Below are positions 23,748 through 34,359 of a DNA stretch of 64,000 nt, piece after piece (position 1 is the first letter of the stretch; every line of letters starts with the position of its first letter). This DNA is from Phlegmacium glaucopus. Lineage: Eukaryota > Basidiomycota > Agaricomycetes > Agaricales > Cortinariaceae. The position numbers and the translations under genes are program-made. The notes under the pieces were generated by a model. It was not told where the DNA came from. It did no database searches and saw only the letters and a program-made list of their open reading frames with translations. The DNA is taken from the NCBI GenBank assembly GCA_015039465.1, contig MU130541.1, positions 344,071-408,070 of the forward strand, given 5' to 3'.

Positions 23748-24784
23748 CAGTTGCAGACAAACAAAGTCAACAAAAATATTTGGCTGTAGATCTATATGAT
23801 ATATGGCCCTTTTTATCATGGGAACATCATAATAGGCACCATTTGAGTAGATTTTCACAAGCCAATTTCCCTCAAATTGAGGTACAAAAAAATGTACCCT
23901 CAAATTTTTGGCAAATCCTTAAAAAAATCAGGAAAATCAAGAAAAATAGCACAATCAACAGCATTTTTCAAGCTGAATATGATTCCAAAAAAAGAAAAAT
24001 ATTCCAATGACTGGTTGGTGCAGAATATATTATACAAAATCAACAGAAACAAACAAAGTCCTTACTGTACAGCTCCAATACGGCATCACAAAAGGCAAAA
24101 GAGAAACACCAGTGGGCTAAAGAATCAATCCAAACCCATTCCCAAGCCATCCTCTTCTGAACGCTCAGTGGTTGAGCCACAATTCAAGTCTGACACCAGA
24201 GAACAGGTCAGCAGTGAACTTCAAGGATATTGAAATGTCATGATAAGTAGTTCAAAGTTATTAACTTATTATGGAGAGCTGATGACAACAATGAGATGCA
24301 GGAGGAGGGAGGAGACTTGGTGATGGGATTTATTGGACTCAGTAATTAATATAAATAGTAGTTGATGATATTAATTCACGTTTGGCTGGCGCAGGTCTAG
24401 CACCTTGCAAACAAGTAAAGAAAAGAGAGAAAACTACAGTACAAACTATCTTAGTGTGCTGACTAATCCAGCTGAGCTTGTGGGAATCAAGTCTGGGAAG
24501 GGGCAGCAAAGGGCAGCAACCCCAGGGTGGGCTGTTTGGAAACAGAAGGGGCACCAGTCAGTGCTGAGATGCACCTTGATGCCATTGCAAACCCTACATA
24601 ACATACCTTATATGTCAAAAAATCTGTTCAAAAAGTTGGCAAACAGAACCGGTCATGGGGAAAAGTTCGGAGATGTGTTTTTAGACATATTTTGCTATCC
24701 TGAGTTCGAATCTGCAATCAGAATGACCAAATTTTCAGCCAATTGTGAGATATTAAATTTGTTGTGTTTGTTTGTCCACGACTG
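23748..24784. mobile_element. Tc1/mariner-like nonautonomous element, 1,037 bp, TA target
   Basis: Inverted ends CAGTTGCAGACAAACAAA (left) and the complement of the right end CAGTCGTGGACAAACAAA are each preceded or followed by TA. The flanks (GAGGCAGG|TA ... TA|GAAGAAATCTG) match an unfilled site at about 60,690 (GAGGCTGGTAGAAGAAATCTG) in the related F-box unit, which confirms the borders. Open frames inside are short and show no transposase motif. Confidence 0.85.
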
Positions 24785-25020
24785 TAGAAGAAATCTGTGT
24801 TTTCACCTTAAATATAATTTGATTGTTTCTGAATAACCAGTAATAATATTTGTTCAGTGTGACCATTGGGGAACCCATGATGGACTGTTTTGAAAGACTC
24901 AGTCCTGCTGTTTTTGAGATGTCAGGAAGTTCAAGGTATGTTGAACAGCTGAGGAAAGGGAGAAACAGGTGATGCAACTTAGATACAAGAATATACAACT
25001 ACAAGAAGAAATAGAGATTG
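24785..25020 (+). repeat. F-box unit flank with a CAP-Gly gene 3' fragment
   Basis: TTGATTGTTTCTGAATAACC, CAGTGTGACC and AACCCATGATGGACTG match the F-box unit flank (compare 19,420-19,500). Then CAGTCCTGCTGTTTTTGAGATGTC (24,902-24,925) matches the last exon of the BTB/CAP-Gly gene at about 17,672-17,695. Confidence 0.7.
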
Positions 25021-25080
25021 GGGCGTCGAGGTCCGACAGGTGCTAATAAAATAGAGAACACAAGAAATAGTAACCCCAAC

Positions 25081-25397
25081 TAGGGATTGTCACGGGTTTT
25101 TCAACCCCTGCGGGTTGGCGGGTAGGGTACAGTGGGGTAGGGATATGGGTACAGATTTATTTACCCGCCACCTACAGAACGAGCCCTAGATCATTCAAAA
25201 TGGATAAGAATTGAAGGAGATATGACCAAAATGATAGTAACTATCATTTAGCACATATCTCCCTTATTTCTGGGCTGTTTTGGGTGTTTTTGAACTTGTT
25301 TTGATGGGTAAACCCATGGGGTCAGTGGGTACAGGTTTCTGTGGGTGGGGTACGGGTTTCTGCCGAGTTACCCACAGGTTACCTGTGACAATCCCTA
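25081..25397. mobile_element. hAT-like MITE, 317 bp, TSD ACCCCAAC
   Basis: Ends TAGGGATTGTCACGGGT and its near-complement ACCTGTGACAATCCCTA, with an exact 8-bp duplication ACCCCAAC (25,073-25,080, 25,398-25,405). The interior is rich in GGGTA/TACCC words. Confidence 0.88.
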
Positions 25398-25473
25398 ACC
25401 CCAACACAAAGAGACCCATTACATGTTACATAAGCTGAGTTCAAGTCTACACAAGATAGTCAGTGATTACATA

Positions 25474-26150
25474 ATGTTGTGCCAGGAACTCATTGACTTG
25501 ATCATGTTGGAATTTTAGTAATCATGCGAGCTAAATGTATCATATATGGACCAGAGTAGATAGCTAAGGATACTGACCAATAGCGGTAAAGACTCATAGA
25601 TGTATATCATAGCATAGCCACAGTCTGATATGTATAAGTAGTAGACCTTTGGAGATGGTATTCTCCATCGGTTTAAACCAATACAACACATATCCTCCCT
25701 CTAGCTTTAGCTCCACTTTGTTAGCGCTCTCGTCTAGACTGTTGTGCTTTAAACTGACACCAGATTTTCAACAGATCATTGATCACCTTACAGACTTGGG
25801 ACACCAATATCCAATTGTCAGTCATTCCTTTGGCCAACACTGTCAGCAGCATACATTCTCGTCCATAGTTATCAAAGGCAATATCCAAACTCACATCCAA
25901 AACCTATTCACAATCATACAGCACAATCCCAACATTTCACATTACATCCAAGAGCTCACTGTGGAATGTACTGGCTTTGAATGTTCATGGATTGGCAGGA
26001 ATCCATTATTCATCGCTGTCCTGGATAAGATATCTACTTCCGACAGGCCACTTCACAAGCTGAAAATAAGAGCAGATGCAGATGAAGGTTATGGTTATGA
26101 GCCTCTGATGTTGGAAGATTAAAAGCCGCTGTTGGATCATTTCTTCCTGC
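25474..26150 (+). pseudogene. F-box-like pseudogene, split by a solo LTR and truncated
   Basis: The start (25,474-25,504) and the rest (25,779-26,122) are one F-box-like exon 1, interrupted at the codons for LIDLI|IDH by the solo LTR 25,505-25,773. After that the frame continues (NLFTIIQHNPNI, SWIGRNPLFIAVLDKI) to a premature stop at 26,120-26,122 in a place where the intact copies read on. Homology fades at about 26,150, so the second half of exon 1 and all of exon 2 are gone. Confidence 0.85.
25505..25773 (+). mobile_element. Solo LTR, 269 bp, TSD GATCA
   Basis: Begins TGTTGGAATTTTAG and ends GATTTTCAACA (TGTTG/CAACA ends), with an exact 5-bp duplication GATCA at 25,500-25,504 and 25,774-25,778. 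The ends and length fit a Ty1/Copia-type LTR, but with no internal region the superfamily is a guess. Confidence 0.85.
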
Positions 26151-26480
26151 CTTTCCACGTAACAAGAGGTTCCTCAGAAAATGATTGTTTGGCGTTATAG
26201 ATTACTTGACCGAATGTTTGCATGTCATTGATGTACCTGTGGTGAGGACAGACTGCAAGTAATTACATAGTTTGTGGGGTTGATGTAGTTCTCTTTGATA
26301 GGCAAAAGTGAGCTTTTATGAGGTGCAAAGGCTTGCTTTAAAGTGCAAGATAATGCACAGAAAAAGCGAAGTTTGCAGGATGATATTCAAGGAGTGCAAG
26401 AGTAGCTTAGTATGATGTTCCAAAGGCAGGATCAAAACTGTGGTAATTTGTCTGTTCTCCTGTGTTGCTTCCCTTACTTG

Positions 26481-27080
26481 TGTTAAGTTTAGAACAAAGG
26501 AGAAACATTGGAGTAAAACATTGGAGTAAAACCGGATCGGATGGAGTCTGATCGGAACGGAACCACGGAACGGGAAAGGACTATAGCCTCAGCGTGTGTG
26601 CTGTGCTACCCTAAACCTTCGTGTCCTAATTTCGGAGTAAGAATGGAATGGAGTGGAACCGGAAGTTGCGGGAACTTAGAGGATGACTAGGAGGAGGAAA
26701 CTAGGTTGGTATTTGAACTAAGGGAAAACATACAAGTTCGAGTACTTTAAATATAAAAGGAATTGCAACTGAAATATAGAATATAAATATAAGTGCTGCG
26801 TTCTGCTCCCGGAAAAGATCCTGCATTCTTAGGTGAGTAATCCATGGCTGGTGTGCTGACTGATAGTGGGAAAGTGATGACAAAGGAATAGTTGTTATGA
26901 CAAAGGTGTGGTAAGGGGTTTGGGATATTGTTGGAAGAGTCGGAATGATACGGAGAAGTCTCGGAGTCGGACATAGGAGGAGTAGAGTCGGAGACAAGGG
27001 AAAGTACTGGAACGGAGTATGGACTACCGGAAACGACTCCGACGGAGTTGGACCGGAGTAACGTGTGACGGAATGTAACA
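26481..27080 (-). mobile_element. Solo LTR (family TGTTACATTCC), 600 bp, TSD ACTTG
   Basis: On the minus strand it starts TGTTACATTCCGTCA and ends AAACTTAACA. The 5-bp duplication ACTTG is exact (26,476-26,480, 27,081-27,085). The same family occurs at 29,812-30,390 and 44,468-45,215. Confidence 0.88.
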
Positions 27081-27117
27081 ACTTGCTACTGCTAATAATA
27101 TAGTAACTAGCAAATAG

Positions 27118-27669
27118 TAGTGATGGTCAAGGGTAACCCCAGGGTGGAATTAGGCTGACCCTTACCCTTACCCTCCAAAAACCCTTACCCTTGGCTGAGG
27201 GTAAGGGTTTTGGAGGGTAAGGGTAAGGGTAAGGGTTTCTGAGGGGTTGGAGGGTAAGAAACCCCAGCAGGGTTTAGTGCAAGGGTTTGGTCCAAATCCT
27301 TCCTCAAGCTTTGTAATCCAAAGGAGCCTTCAAAGTAGCTATTATTTAAAACATGTTCAGGGTGTTAAAGGTGTTTAGCAATAGATTTTCAATGAAATAG
27401 AGAGGGTTTGACTAGTATTTTAAGCTACTGATTGTTGTGAAAGCAGTGAGGCCTCTTTAGATTGCTTTTTCTCTGATTTAAAGTCAATTATATAGATACA
27501 CAACAGTTAGATCACTCTGATATCAGAGAAATAAAAATTCCCAAAAATACCCTGACCCCTCCAGAAGGGTAAGGGTTTTTCAAGGGTCAAAAAATCTGTA
27601 CCCTGACCCTGACCCTCCTTACCCTTACCCTTGTACCCCAGGGGTTTCCAAAACCCCTGCCCATCACTA
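27118..27669. mobile_element. hAT-like MITE, 552 bp, TSD GCAAATAG
   Basis: Ends TAGTGATGG... and ...CCATCACTA with an exact 8-bp duplication GCAAATAG (27,110-27,117, 27,670-27,677). Subterminal AAGGGTAAGGGT/ACCCTTACCCTT arrays make the ends fold back. Confidence 0.9.
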
Positions 27670-27979
27670 GCAAATAGCTAAGTGCGGAAAGGTGAAACAG
27701 AAATGTAAAATGTGGGTTAAAGCAGAGTCACATGGATCCGGTAATTTAGTAATGAAACATAGGAGATAAGAGCCAAATAAAAGGAGACAAGATAAAAATA
27801 AAGGTGATGAGTAATACAGTCACCTGAGTGACCTTCGTTGGAGTCATGTTTAAAGATTGCGAGAACAGCTGGTAACTGCAGATGATAATGCAAATGTTGG
27901 TGATGACTGCAAGTATCTGCAATGATCTGCGAGTATGTGCAATGATGTGTGATAATGTGCAATGATGTGCAATGATGTG

Positions 27980-28553
27980 TAGTGCTTGAAAGTCCGGTTA
28001 GGTCCGGTTATTTGGTGCCCAGGGGTTCTAACCGAGACCGAGACCGGTTAGGCTTCATTCCCAAACCCAAAATAACCTAACCGGACCGAAAATAACTGAC
28101 CAAAACTGGTTAGTTGCAGTTACTAACCAGTTAGGACCGAAAAAATGAAAAACCGGTTATAACTGGGCAAGACCATACATATTTCTCTCAATAAACATTA
28201 TTTCCACGCATCGTAGCTTTAAAATGAGCCCAAGAATGCTAAATTTGATGAAGAATTGACAAATCTATGATAATATTCTTGAAAGTCTACTTTTGGCCAA
28301 TATTTTAAAGATTTGACCATAACTCAGTCAGATTTTTAGCGTTTCTCACATTTTTGGGTGCATTTTGAAGGGGTATAATAGGGTCGTTTATGACCGGTTA
28401 TAACCGGTTTTTTAACGGTTAGCTAACCGCAAAATAACCGGTTATTTCATTTTCAGAATCAACTAACCACTAACTGCGGTCCGGTCTTTTTGTGGTTAGG
28501 TCCGGTCCAGTCTTGGTTATTTTCCGATGAATTAACCGGACTTTCAAGCACTA
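27980..28553. mobile_element. hAT-like MITE, 574 bp, TSD ATGATGTG
   Basis: Inverted ends TAGTGCTTGAAAGTCCGG and CCGGACTTTCAAGCACTA with an exact 8-bp duplication ATGATGTG (27,972-27,979, 28,554-28,561). The interior has many AACCGGTTA words. It belongs to the same group as the elements at 30,537, 46,379 and 55,596. Confidence 0.92.
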
Positions 28554-28789
28554 ATGATGTGCAATGATCTGCAATGATGTGCAATGATCTGCAATGACCT
28601 GAAATGATCTGCAAGTATCTGCAATGATATGTGAGCATCTGCAAGTATACTGCAAAGGTTGTGAAACCACAAAAAATGGTGTGTTTACATCCCTAGATGT
28701 CTCCTGGGTCCTATCATTGTCACATTGAACCTTGGCTTTAGATCGAGGGATACAGTCATTGAGACCTGAAGCAGTGTGACCGGTAACAA

Positions 28790-29755
28790 CTCAAGCTTTA
28801 CCCTTCTGCCAGATGATGAAAATTGGGGAGATTGTCATTCCTGGAAGAAGAGTGTTGGATTTGAGTGGTTCAGACCATTGACAAGCTTTGATCTTGTCAT
28901 CATGGAAGGATCAAATAGCTTCTATGTTGGCCTGCTCAGATGCATAGTTTTGGATAGTGTCATCATGGTTGTCTTCCCAGTTACCTTTGTCAAATGGCCA
29001 GGAACCATAGCATAAACTATTCATGACAGAATTGATGAAAGGTTGATTAGGATGATCATAGAGCATTGCTTCAAAACAATCAACAATAAAAGGAGTCTCA
29101 ACACGTATACAATCATGCAGAGTATGCAACATGGATTGAATGTCGGGATCATTAAGGAGGTGAAGAGGAGGAGAAGCAAGAGGATGAGCTGTCTCACTGG
29201 CTAAAGCCGAAGGGGAAATAAGTGGGGACAATGAGGATTTATCCCAGATGAATCCTCACTTGTAACATGGAACTTCTGATATGAATTCATCAGCTTTCTG
29301 CTTCAGCTGACAAGTACCAGTGGATCAATCTTCCTGGGCTTTATGCCTGGCCACCTCGAGTTGATGATCCTCTCTGATGCTGACATTATCAGTTAAGGGC
29401 TGCTTGGCACTCACCTTTGTCTTTGGCTGGATGAGACCCACCGCATTCACTGCACTTGTTGTGCCGACGGCCAAAACAGCACAAATCACCCTTGCAACTG
29501 CCACAGTTTCAGTTTTGGCATACTGTGTCAGAACGCTTGTGTGGCCCTTCATAAGTAACAATTGCTCATTTCTTGCTTGGGGAGGAAGATAGCACTGACC
29601 CAACATGAGACAAGTTAAGAAGCTGGGAGAGTAAAGGAAAAGGAAGGTGTCCTTGCAACTGTCAAGACAGTAAGGCTGACAAGTGTAATGCTTGTGAGAG
29701 TCATGATCATATTTCGTAGCAGGGAAAGGTGACAAGGTAGCTCGGAACATAGTAA
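28790..29755 (-). pseudogene. Retroelement coding fragment (gag/pre-RT type), degenerate
   Basis: The minus strand has two pieces. 29,231-28,911 codes for a motif of the type FEAMLYDHPNQPFINSV...GSWPF, which recurs in basidiomycete retroelement polyproteins before the reverse transcriptase. 29,762-29,325 contains, in another frame, a Cys-rich stretch (NCGSCKGDLCCFGRRHNKC then GGSHP) like the Cys/His knuckle of such proteins. Frames are shifted, so it is dead. I lean to a tyrosine-recombinase (DIRS/Ngaro-like) retroelement but am not sure. Confidence 0.5.
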
Positions 29756-29756
29756 T

Positions 29757-30484
29757 CCCCATCCTTTCCTCTTTGGATCCCCTGCTAGGTAAATGGGGAT
29801 CCCTGCTAGGTTGTTACATTCCGTCATATGTTACTCTGGTCTGGCTCCAATGGAGCTGTTTCCAGTAGTCCGTACTCTGTACCAGTGCTTTCCTTTACTT
29901 CCAGAATTACTCTTCCTTCATCCAACTCCGAGGCTTCTCTGTATCATTCCGGCTCTTCCAACATTACTCCAAACCCATTACCACATCTTCACCATAACAA
30001 CTATTTCTTTGTTGTCACCTTCCCACTATCAGTCAGCACACCCGCTACAGATTATTCACCCAAGAATGCAGGGCCTTCCAGGAGCAGAACGCAGTACTTT
30101 ATATTTATCTTTTATATTTTGGTTGCTATTTATTTTATTATTTAAGTACTTGAAGCTTGTATGTTTTCCTCAGTTTCAAATATCAACTTAGTTTCCTCCT
30201 CTTGTTTGTCCTCTAAGTCGCTGAGGCTTCCATCTTGTTCCTTCCTCTTCTGGTTCCAAAATCAGGACACTATAGGAGTTGGGTGGCACAGCACATACAC
30301 TGAGGCCAAAGTCCTTTCCATTACTTGTTCTGGTTCTGTTCTGTCCATTCCAGAATTCCTCCAATGTTTTCCCTTTGGTTAAACTTAACATAGGTAAGTC
30401 ATATGTAGATACCTTCTCTGAAAATATTATTAACTTTGGATCCCCTGCTAGTCTGACTAAGTCAGTACCACAGTTGCCCTAACA
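29757..30484 (+). repeat. Gypsy LTR 3' part, split by a nested solo LTR
   Basis: It matches the complement of 60,898-61,030: CCCATCCTTTCCTCTTTGGATCCCCTGCTAGG up to 29,811, then after the inserted solo LTR TAGGTAAGTC...TTTGGATCCCCTGCTAG...TTGCCCTAACA ending at 30,484. Confidence 0.8.
29812..30390 (+). mobile_element. Solo LTR (family TGTTACATTCC), 579 bp, TSD TAGGT
   Basis: Starts TGTTACATTCCGTCAT and ends AAACTTAACA, with the 5-bp duplication TAGGT (29,807-29,811, 30,391-30,395). It is inserted in the Gypsy LTR, so it is younger than that. Confidence 0.88.
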
Positions 30485-30536
30485 ATTCCTAGTCCATTCC
30501 CAGCCCATTCCCAGTCCATTCCCAGTCCATTCCCAG
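30485..30536 (+). repeat. Short minisatellite (CCCAGTCCATT)n
   Basis: About four units of 10-11 bp between the Gypsy LTR end and the MITE at 30,537. Related GGAATGGACT units lie at 31,713-31,850 and 32,280-32,530. Confidence 0.75.
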
Positions 30537-31712
30537 TAGTGTTTAAAAGTCCGGTCTGGTCCGGTTTTTTGACCCTCAGGGCCTTTAACCGAGACCGGAC
30601 TGGACCGCTTAGGACCGGTTTACATTGGTTTTTTTTGGTCCTAGGACTGGTCCTGGTCCTAACTGGTCTTCTGCTGACAAATATATATTTTGTATCAAAA
30701 ACAGTTGTTGAGCTTAATAATAACTTCCGAACGGGCCCAAGAACGTTAAATTTCGTTAGGATTTGGATTTTCTACAGTAATACTAGTAAAATGCCTTATT
30801 TTAGCGAATATTTTAGACTGTTTTATAGATCTATTTATTTCTCAGCCAGTTTTTATTGTATTTTTATGATCTTAGGCTTGTTGGAAGGGGGTAAATTAGG
30901 GCTGCTCCTTTGCTGGTTTAAACAGGTCTGAACCTCAAAAGACCAGTTAATCAAGACTGGTCTTTTTCCGGTCTTTGATTCTCAAAATCAAAAGACCGGA
31001 CCACTGGTCTGGTTAGACTCGTGACCAGTCCTTATATGAGTGAGGATCGAAAACACTCGATATAAGGACTGGTAAAGCGGGACTTGCCGGCTCGTGTCGC
31101 GCGCTATGATCGAAAATGGGGTCTTCGGGCATCACCGACGCTCTGTGAAAAGTAAAAGACCCTAAATAGGAAGGTAGATTTTAGCAGATAGCTGCAACAG
31201 AATGTCGATGACGGTCACTCTTTCACTCCTCCTCTCACCGTTTGACATACACAATGCCTCAAAATCCATCTTTCAGAGCTAAAGCTTTCTAAACAACAAG
31301 AAAATGTACTTTTACACGACTCTGCAGGACTGAAGCTTGTAAGGGTTGACAAAGAATCCAGGATCTCATTGAGAGTCGGAAAATGATCAAAATCATCCAT
31401 GGTATATAATTGAAAGAAGTATATTACATATCAGAGTAAGAAACAAAGAGTAATGAATCTAAGTTCTCGAGGTCTGCTTTACTCTGCTAAAATATACCTT
31501 CCTATTTAGGGTCTTTTACTTTTCACAGAGCGTCGGTGATGCCCGAAGACCCCATTTTCGATCATAGCGCGCGACACAAGCCGGCAAGTCCCGCTTTACA
31601 GGTCCTAGAATCGTGAGTTTACGCATGATCACATGATAGGACCTGTCACAGGTCTATGGTCTGGTCTGGTTACGGTCTTTTTCTGGTCTCGTAACCGGAC
31701 CTTCAAACACTA
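30537..31712. mobile_element. hAT-like MITE with internal foldback insert
   Basis: Ends TAGTGTTTAAAAGTCCGG and CCGGACCTTCAAACACTA. The flanks ATTCCCAG and ATTTCTAG agree at 6 of 8 bases, an aged TSD. It has about 430 bp like its copy at 55,596-56,029 plus about 715 bp extra (roughly 30,965-31,680) that holds a GC-rich foldback. Confidence 0.8.
31073..31598. repeat. Near-perfect 104-bp inverted repeat (foldback), 318-bp spacer
   Basis: Arms 31,073-31,176 and 31,495-31,598 differ at one base (TAAAGCGGGACTTGCCGGCT... and its complement). They are GC-rich in an AT-rich setting. Just outside the left arm, 31,025-31,072 forms a hairpin of its own (CCAGTCCTTATAT...ATATAAGGACTGG with loop AGGATCGAAAA). 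The spacer has a 61-codon minus-strand frame (31,400-31,215) of no known type. The right arm of the big duplication lacks all of this. Confidence 0.88.
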
Positions 31713-32001
31713 ATTTCTAGTCCATTCCAAGTCATTCCAAGTGGAATCTGAGCATATTCCAAGCATATTCTGACTTGAAAAAAATACAAGTCCTGAGTCA
31801 TTTCTAGTCCATCCCTAGTCCATTCCATGTCAATTACAAGTCTATTTATGTACATGTAGTAACAATTTTATTAAGTATGAGTCTACTTTCAAATGCATGG
31901 TACCAGTGCAGATGTGTAAATGTTTGAGTGTTCAAAACAAATACAATATTATATTCATAATTTGTGGGGGTAAGTCAGAAATACTGATTTCCGATGGTGC
32001 A

Positions 32002-32230
32002 TGTTAGGGGACACCCAATTTCAAACCAAACCTCAACCTCAGAACCATACATCCCACCTTTCCGACAAACTCTGTCTTTCTGTCTGATTCTGATTCCGTC
32101 ACTGGTTTACTCCACCACTCCATAACCCTGGTCCAACTCCGGTTATACTCCGTCTTTTATTTTTATTTTTCACATCACACCACTTTTTAATTAATTGATT
32201 AATTATTATTGTATCATTCCTTTGAAACTT
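32002..32230 (+). repeat. Gypsy LTR 5' fragment
   Basis: TGTTAGGGGACACCCAATTTC through the TTTTTCACATCACACCACTT and ATTATTATTGTATCATTCCTTT blocks matches the start of the LTR at 60,898-61,298 (minus). The 3' part is missing. The mirror copy is at about 55,080-55,306. Confidence 0.75.
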
Positions 32231-32279
32231 CAACTTGTTCTTGTATACTACACTCTTTCACAAAATAGTTAATATATGC

Positions 32280-32530
32280 ACATAATTATACTTGGAATGG
32301 AAATGGACTCAGAATTGACTTGGAATTGACTTAGAATGACTAGGAATCTGGGCTAGGAATGGACTAGGAATTAACTTGGAATAGACTATGAATTAACTTG
32401 GAATGGACTAGAAATTAACTCAGAATGGACTCAGAATGGACTAGGAATGGACTAGAAATCACTCAGGATTTGTATCTTTTCAAGTCGGAATATGCTTGGA
32501 TTCCACTTGGAATGAGTAGGAATCTAACAT
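32280..32530 (+). repeat. GGAATGGACTAGGAAT-type minisatellite
   Basis: About 14 imperfect units of roughly 15 bp. Inverted units lie at 31,713-31,850, so the two arrays are arms around the Gypsy LTR fragment. The mirror copy is at about 54,775-55,010. Confidence 0.8.
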
Positions 32531-32570
32531 CCAATTTTTTATTTATTTTTTACTCAGACTGTCACTAAGG

Positions 32571-33736
32571 TTGGAATTTACTTGGATCCGCTCAGAATGT
32601 GTGGAGGAGGGTAAAGTACTGGACATATCTTACACCAGGCCATTATTCATTCAACACCATGTTGTTGTAAAACTGAGTGTGTCAGATTCCCTGGCATTCC
32701 AAATCATCAGGGGGGTGTGTTGTTTGTGGTCTATCCTGCAAGTAGGGAGTGAAAATTATTACAGTGAGCTAAAAAAGGATGACAGACACAGACAAAAATT
32801 GGCATTCAGATAAGGGAGATTCTAATCATTGAAGCTGTCTCATATATTGATTACCATTGATCCATATGCATGTCATGGTCACCTAGCAATGAATCCTCTT
32901 AAAGTTACTGAGAGCATTGTTCAAATTTCATGTATTGGAGGAAAATGATACTGCCTCACTGAGCTTATATCATGAAGGAGAGCCAAACTCCCTGCTCCCC
33001 CCTCCCCCTGCATGATTGATGCACCACCATGACACATCAACAAAACCACAAGTAAGTATCCTGGTTGAGAACCATGATTAGTGCTTGATGGAGCAAAAAT
33101 GTGAGCTTAACATGGGGAAAGATGCTGTTGAACATTGAAATCATCAGCCATATTGCCTGTGTTACAATTTCATACACGTTGAGTACACACCTTTTTCATT
33201 TTCTTTTACTTTATCACACATGTGATATACATATGATATTCATTGTTTCACCTACATGCAGTTATTGTCCCCTTTTTATATATGTGTTGAACACATGTTT
33301 TACTTACCTTTACAATTATGCTTTTCATTTCTTCTTTTTGTATATAAATGTCTGTATCTTGTACTATATTCCATACCTAGTCTTTAATAGACAAACTTAC
33401 TCAATAACTCACTCTCTAAGTCGACAGCTGCCTCAAACCTTAAACAGTCTGCAAAGCTCTAGACCTCAGATTGAAACACAAAACAAACATTGTAGATGGT
33501 GTACCTGAATCATTTGAAGTCATAACAGCCTGCAATCACCCAAAAGATCAAACTTACATCACATAGATGCGAGAGCACAACAGTCAAATTCCTATTATAA
33601 TAACTTGATGGGATCTTATCCGATGCAGATCAACCATTGATTCAGACACAATAGTGTTATAGCCTCAGCTTATAGGCATTACTACCAGTTGGAACCATTA
33701 TCATTATCAAGTTGGCTGGGGGTGTAGACAGAGTTA
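32571..33736. other. Inside left arm, no gene supported
   Basis: Only short unsupported frames are seen, such as an AT-rich membrane-like frame at 33,101-33,508. Its partner in the right arm starts differently and neither shows a family motif. Confidence 0.4.
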
Positions 33737-34359
33737 CAGTGCTTTGAATAAATAATTGCGGCACAACAATATGTTTACTTGGTGTTCATGTGACCATCAG
33801 TCACTCACAGTCCACTCAATTAGGATCCAACATGAGGTATAGTCAATAACTGCTTGCAGACTGGGCTTATATCATAACTATATGCATTACAGTGAGTCAT
33901 TATGAGTCCTATTTATAGGACTCATTCCTTTATTGATCTGGATGAGCCAAAAATTTGGCTGATGTAACACTCAACCTTCTGGCAGGTGCTGAATTCCACA
34001 GAATTTACCATTCACCACAGCCATCAAAGATTCAAAGAGTGCACTTTCAACTATCATGTGCAAATCCACTCAAAGCCAAACAAACTCGACATGCAGGCTC
34101 ATATGACTCTGAGTAATTTACCTTGATATTTGAGACAACTCAAATTAAAGTAGAAATCAGGATATATGATAAAGAGAATAATTTGCAATCTATGTCTGCA
34201 TCAGCAAACCTTGGTGTGACCTACAGTCACTACAGGTCACTACAGGCTCTGCACAGTGCTGCACAGTGACCTATAGTGACTGTAGTGACTGTAGGTCACA
34301 CCAAGGTTTGCTGATGTGTGTTTACTTATAAACAGTGACATTATTTATTCAAAGCACTG
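33737..34359. mobile_element. Tc1/mariner-like MITE, 623 bp, TA target
   Basis: Ends CAGTGCTTTGAATAAATAAT and ATTATTTATTCAAAGCACTG are perfect inverted repeats, flanked by TA on both sides (33,735-33,736 and 34,360-34,361). It holds a second palindrome (34,199-34,316). The copy in the right arm is at 52,943-53,565. Confidence 0.9.
34199..34316. repeat. 118-bp palindrome CATCAG...CTGATG
   Basis: Near-perfect arms (CATCAGCAAACCTTGGTGTG and complement), with TACAGTCACTACAGG-type inner repeats. The copy in the right arm is at 52,986-53,103. The termini are like those of the palindrome 56,921-57,288. Confidence 0.85.

Larger units (their letters stand above)
26215..28735. repeat. Repeat R, copy 1, heavily interrupted
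   Basis: Segments here match 48,475-49,330: TTGATGTACCTG-GGTGAGGAC at the start, a middle with AAATAAAGGTGATGAGTAA...CCTGAGTGACC (about 27,795-27,830), and an end near CTAGATGTCTCCTGGGTCCTATCA. This copy is interrupted by a solo LTR (26,481-27,080) and two MITEs (27,118-27,669 and 27,980-28,553). Between them are TGCAATGATGTG-type microsatellite runs (27,900-27,979 and 28,554-28,650). Class unknown. Confidence 0.55.

Noticed and set aside
24405..24836. 143-codon plus-strand frame
   Set aside because: It crosses the right border of the mariner-like element into unrelated flank, so it is chance.
27140..27660. AAGGGTAAGGGT arrays that look telomere-like
   Set aside because: The unit is GGGTAA, not GGGTTA, and the arrays lie inside a MITE with inverted ends and an exact 8-bp TSD.
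33101..33508. 135-codon membrane-like frame in the left arm, with a partner at 53,794-54,165
   Set aside because: AT-rich with no family motif; the start is not kept in the other arm. The pairing only reflects the duplication.
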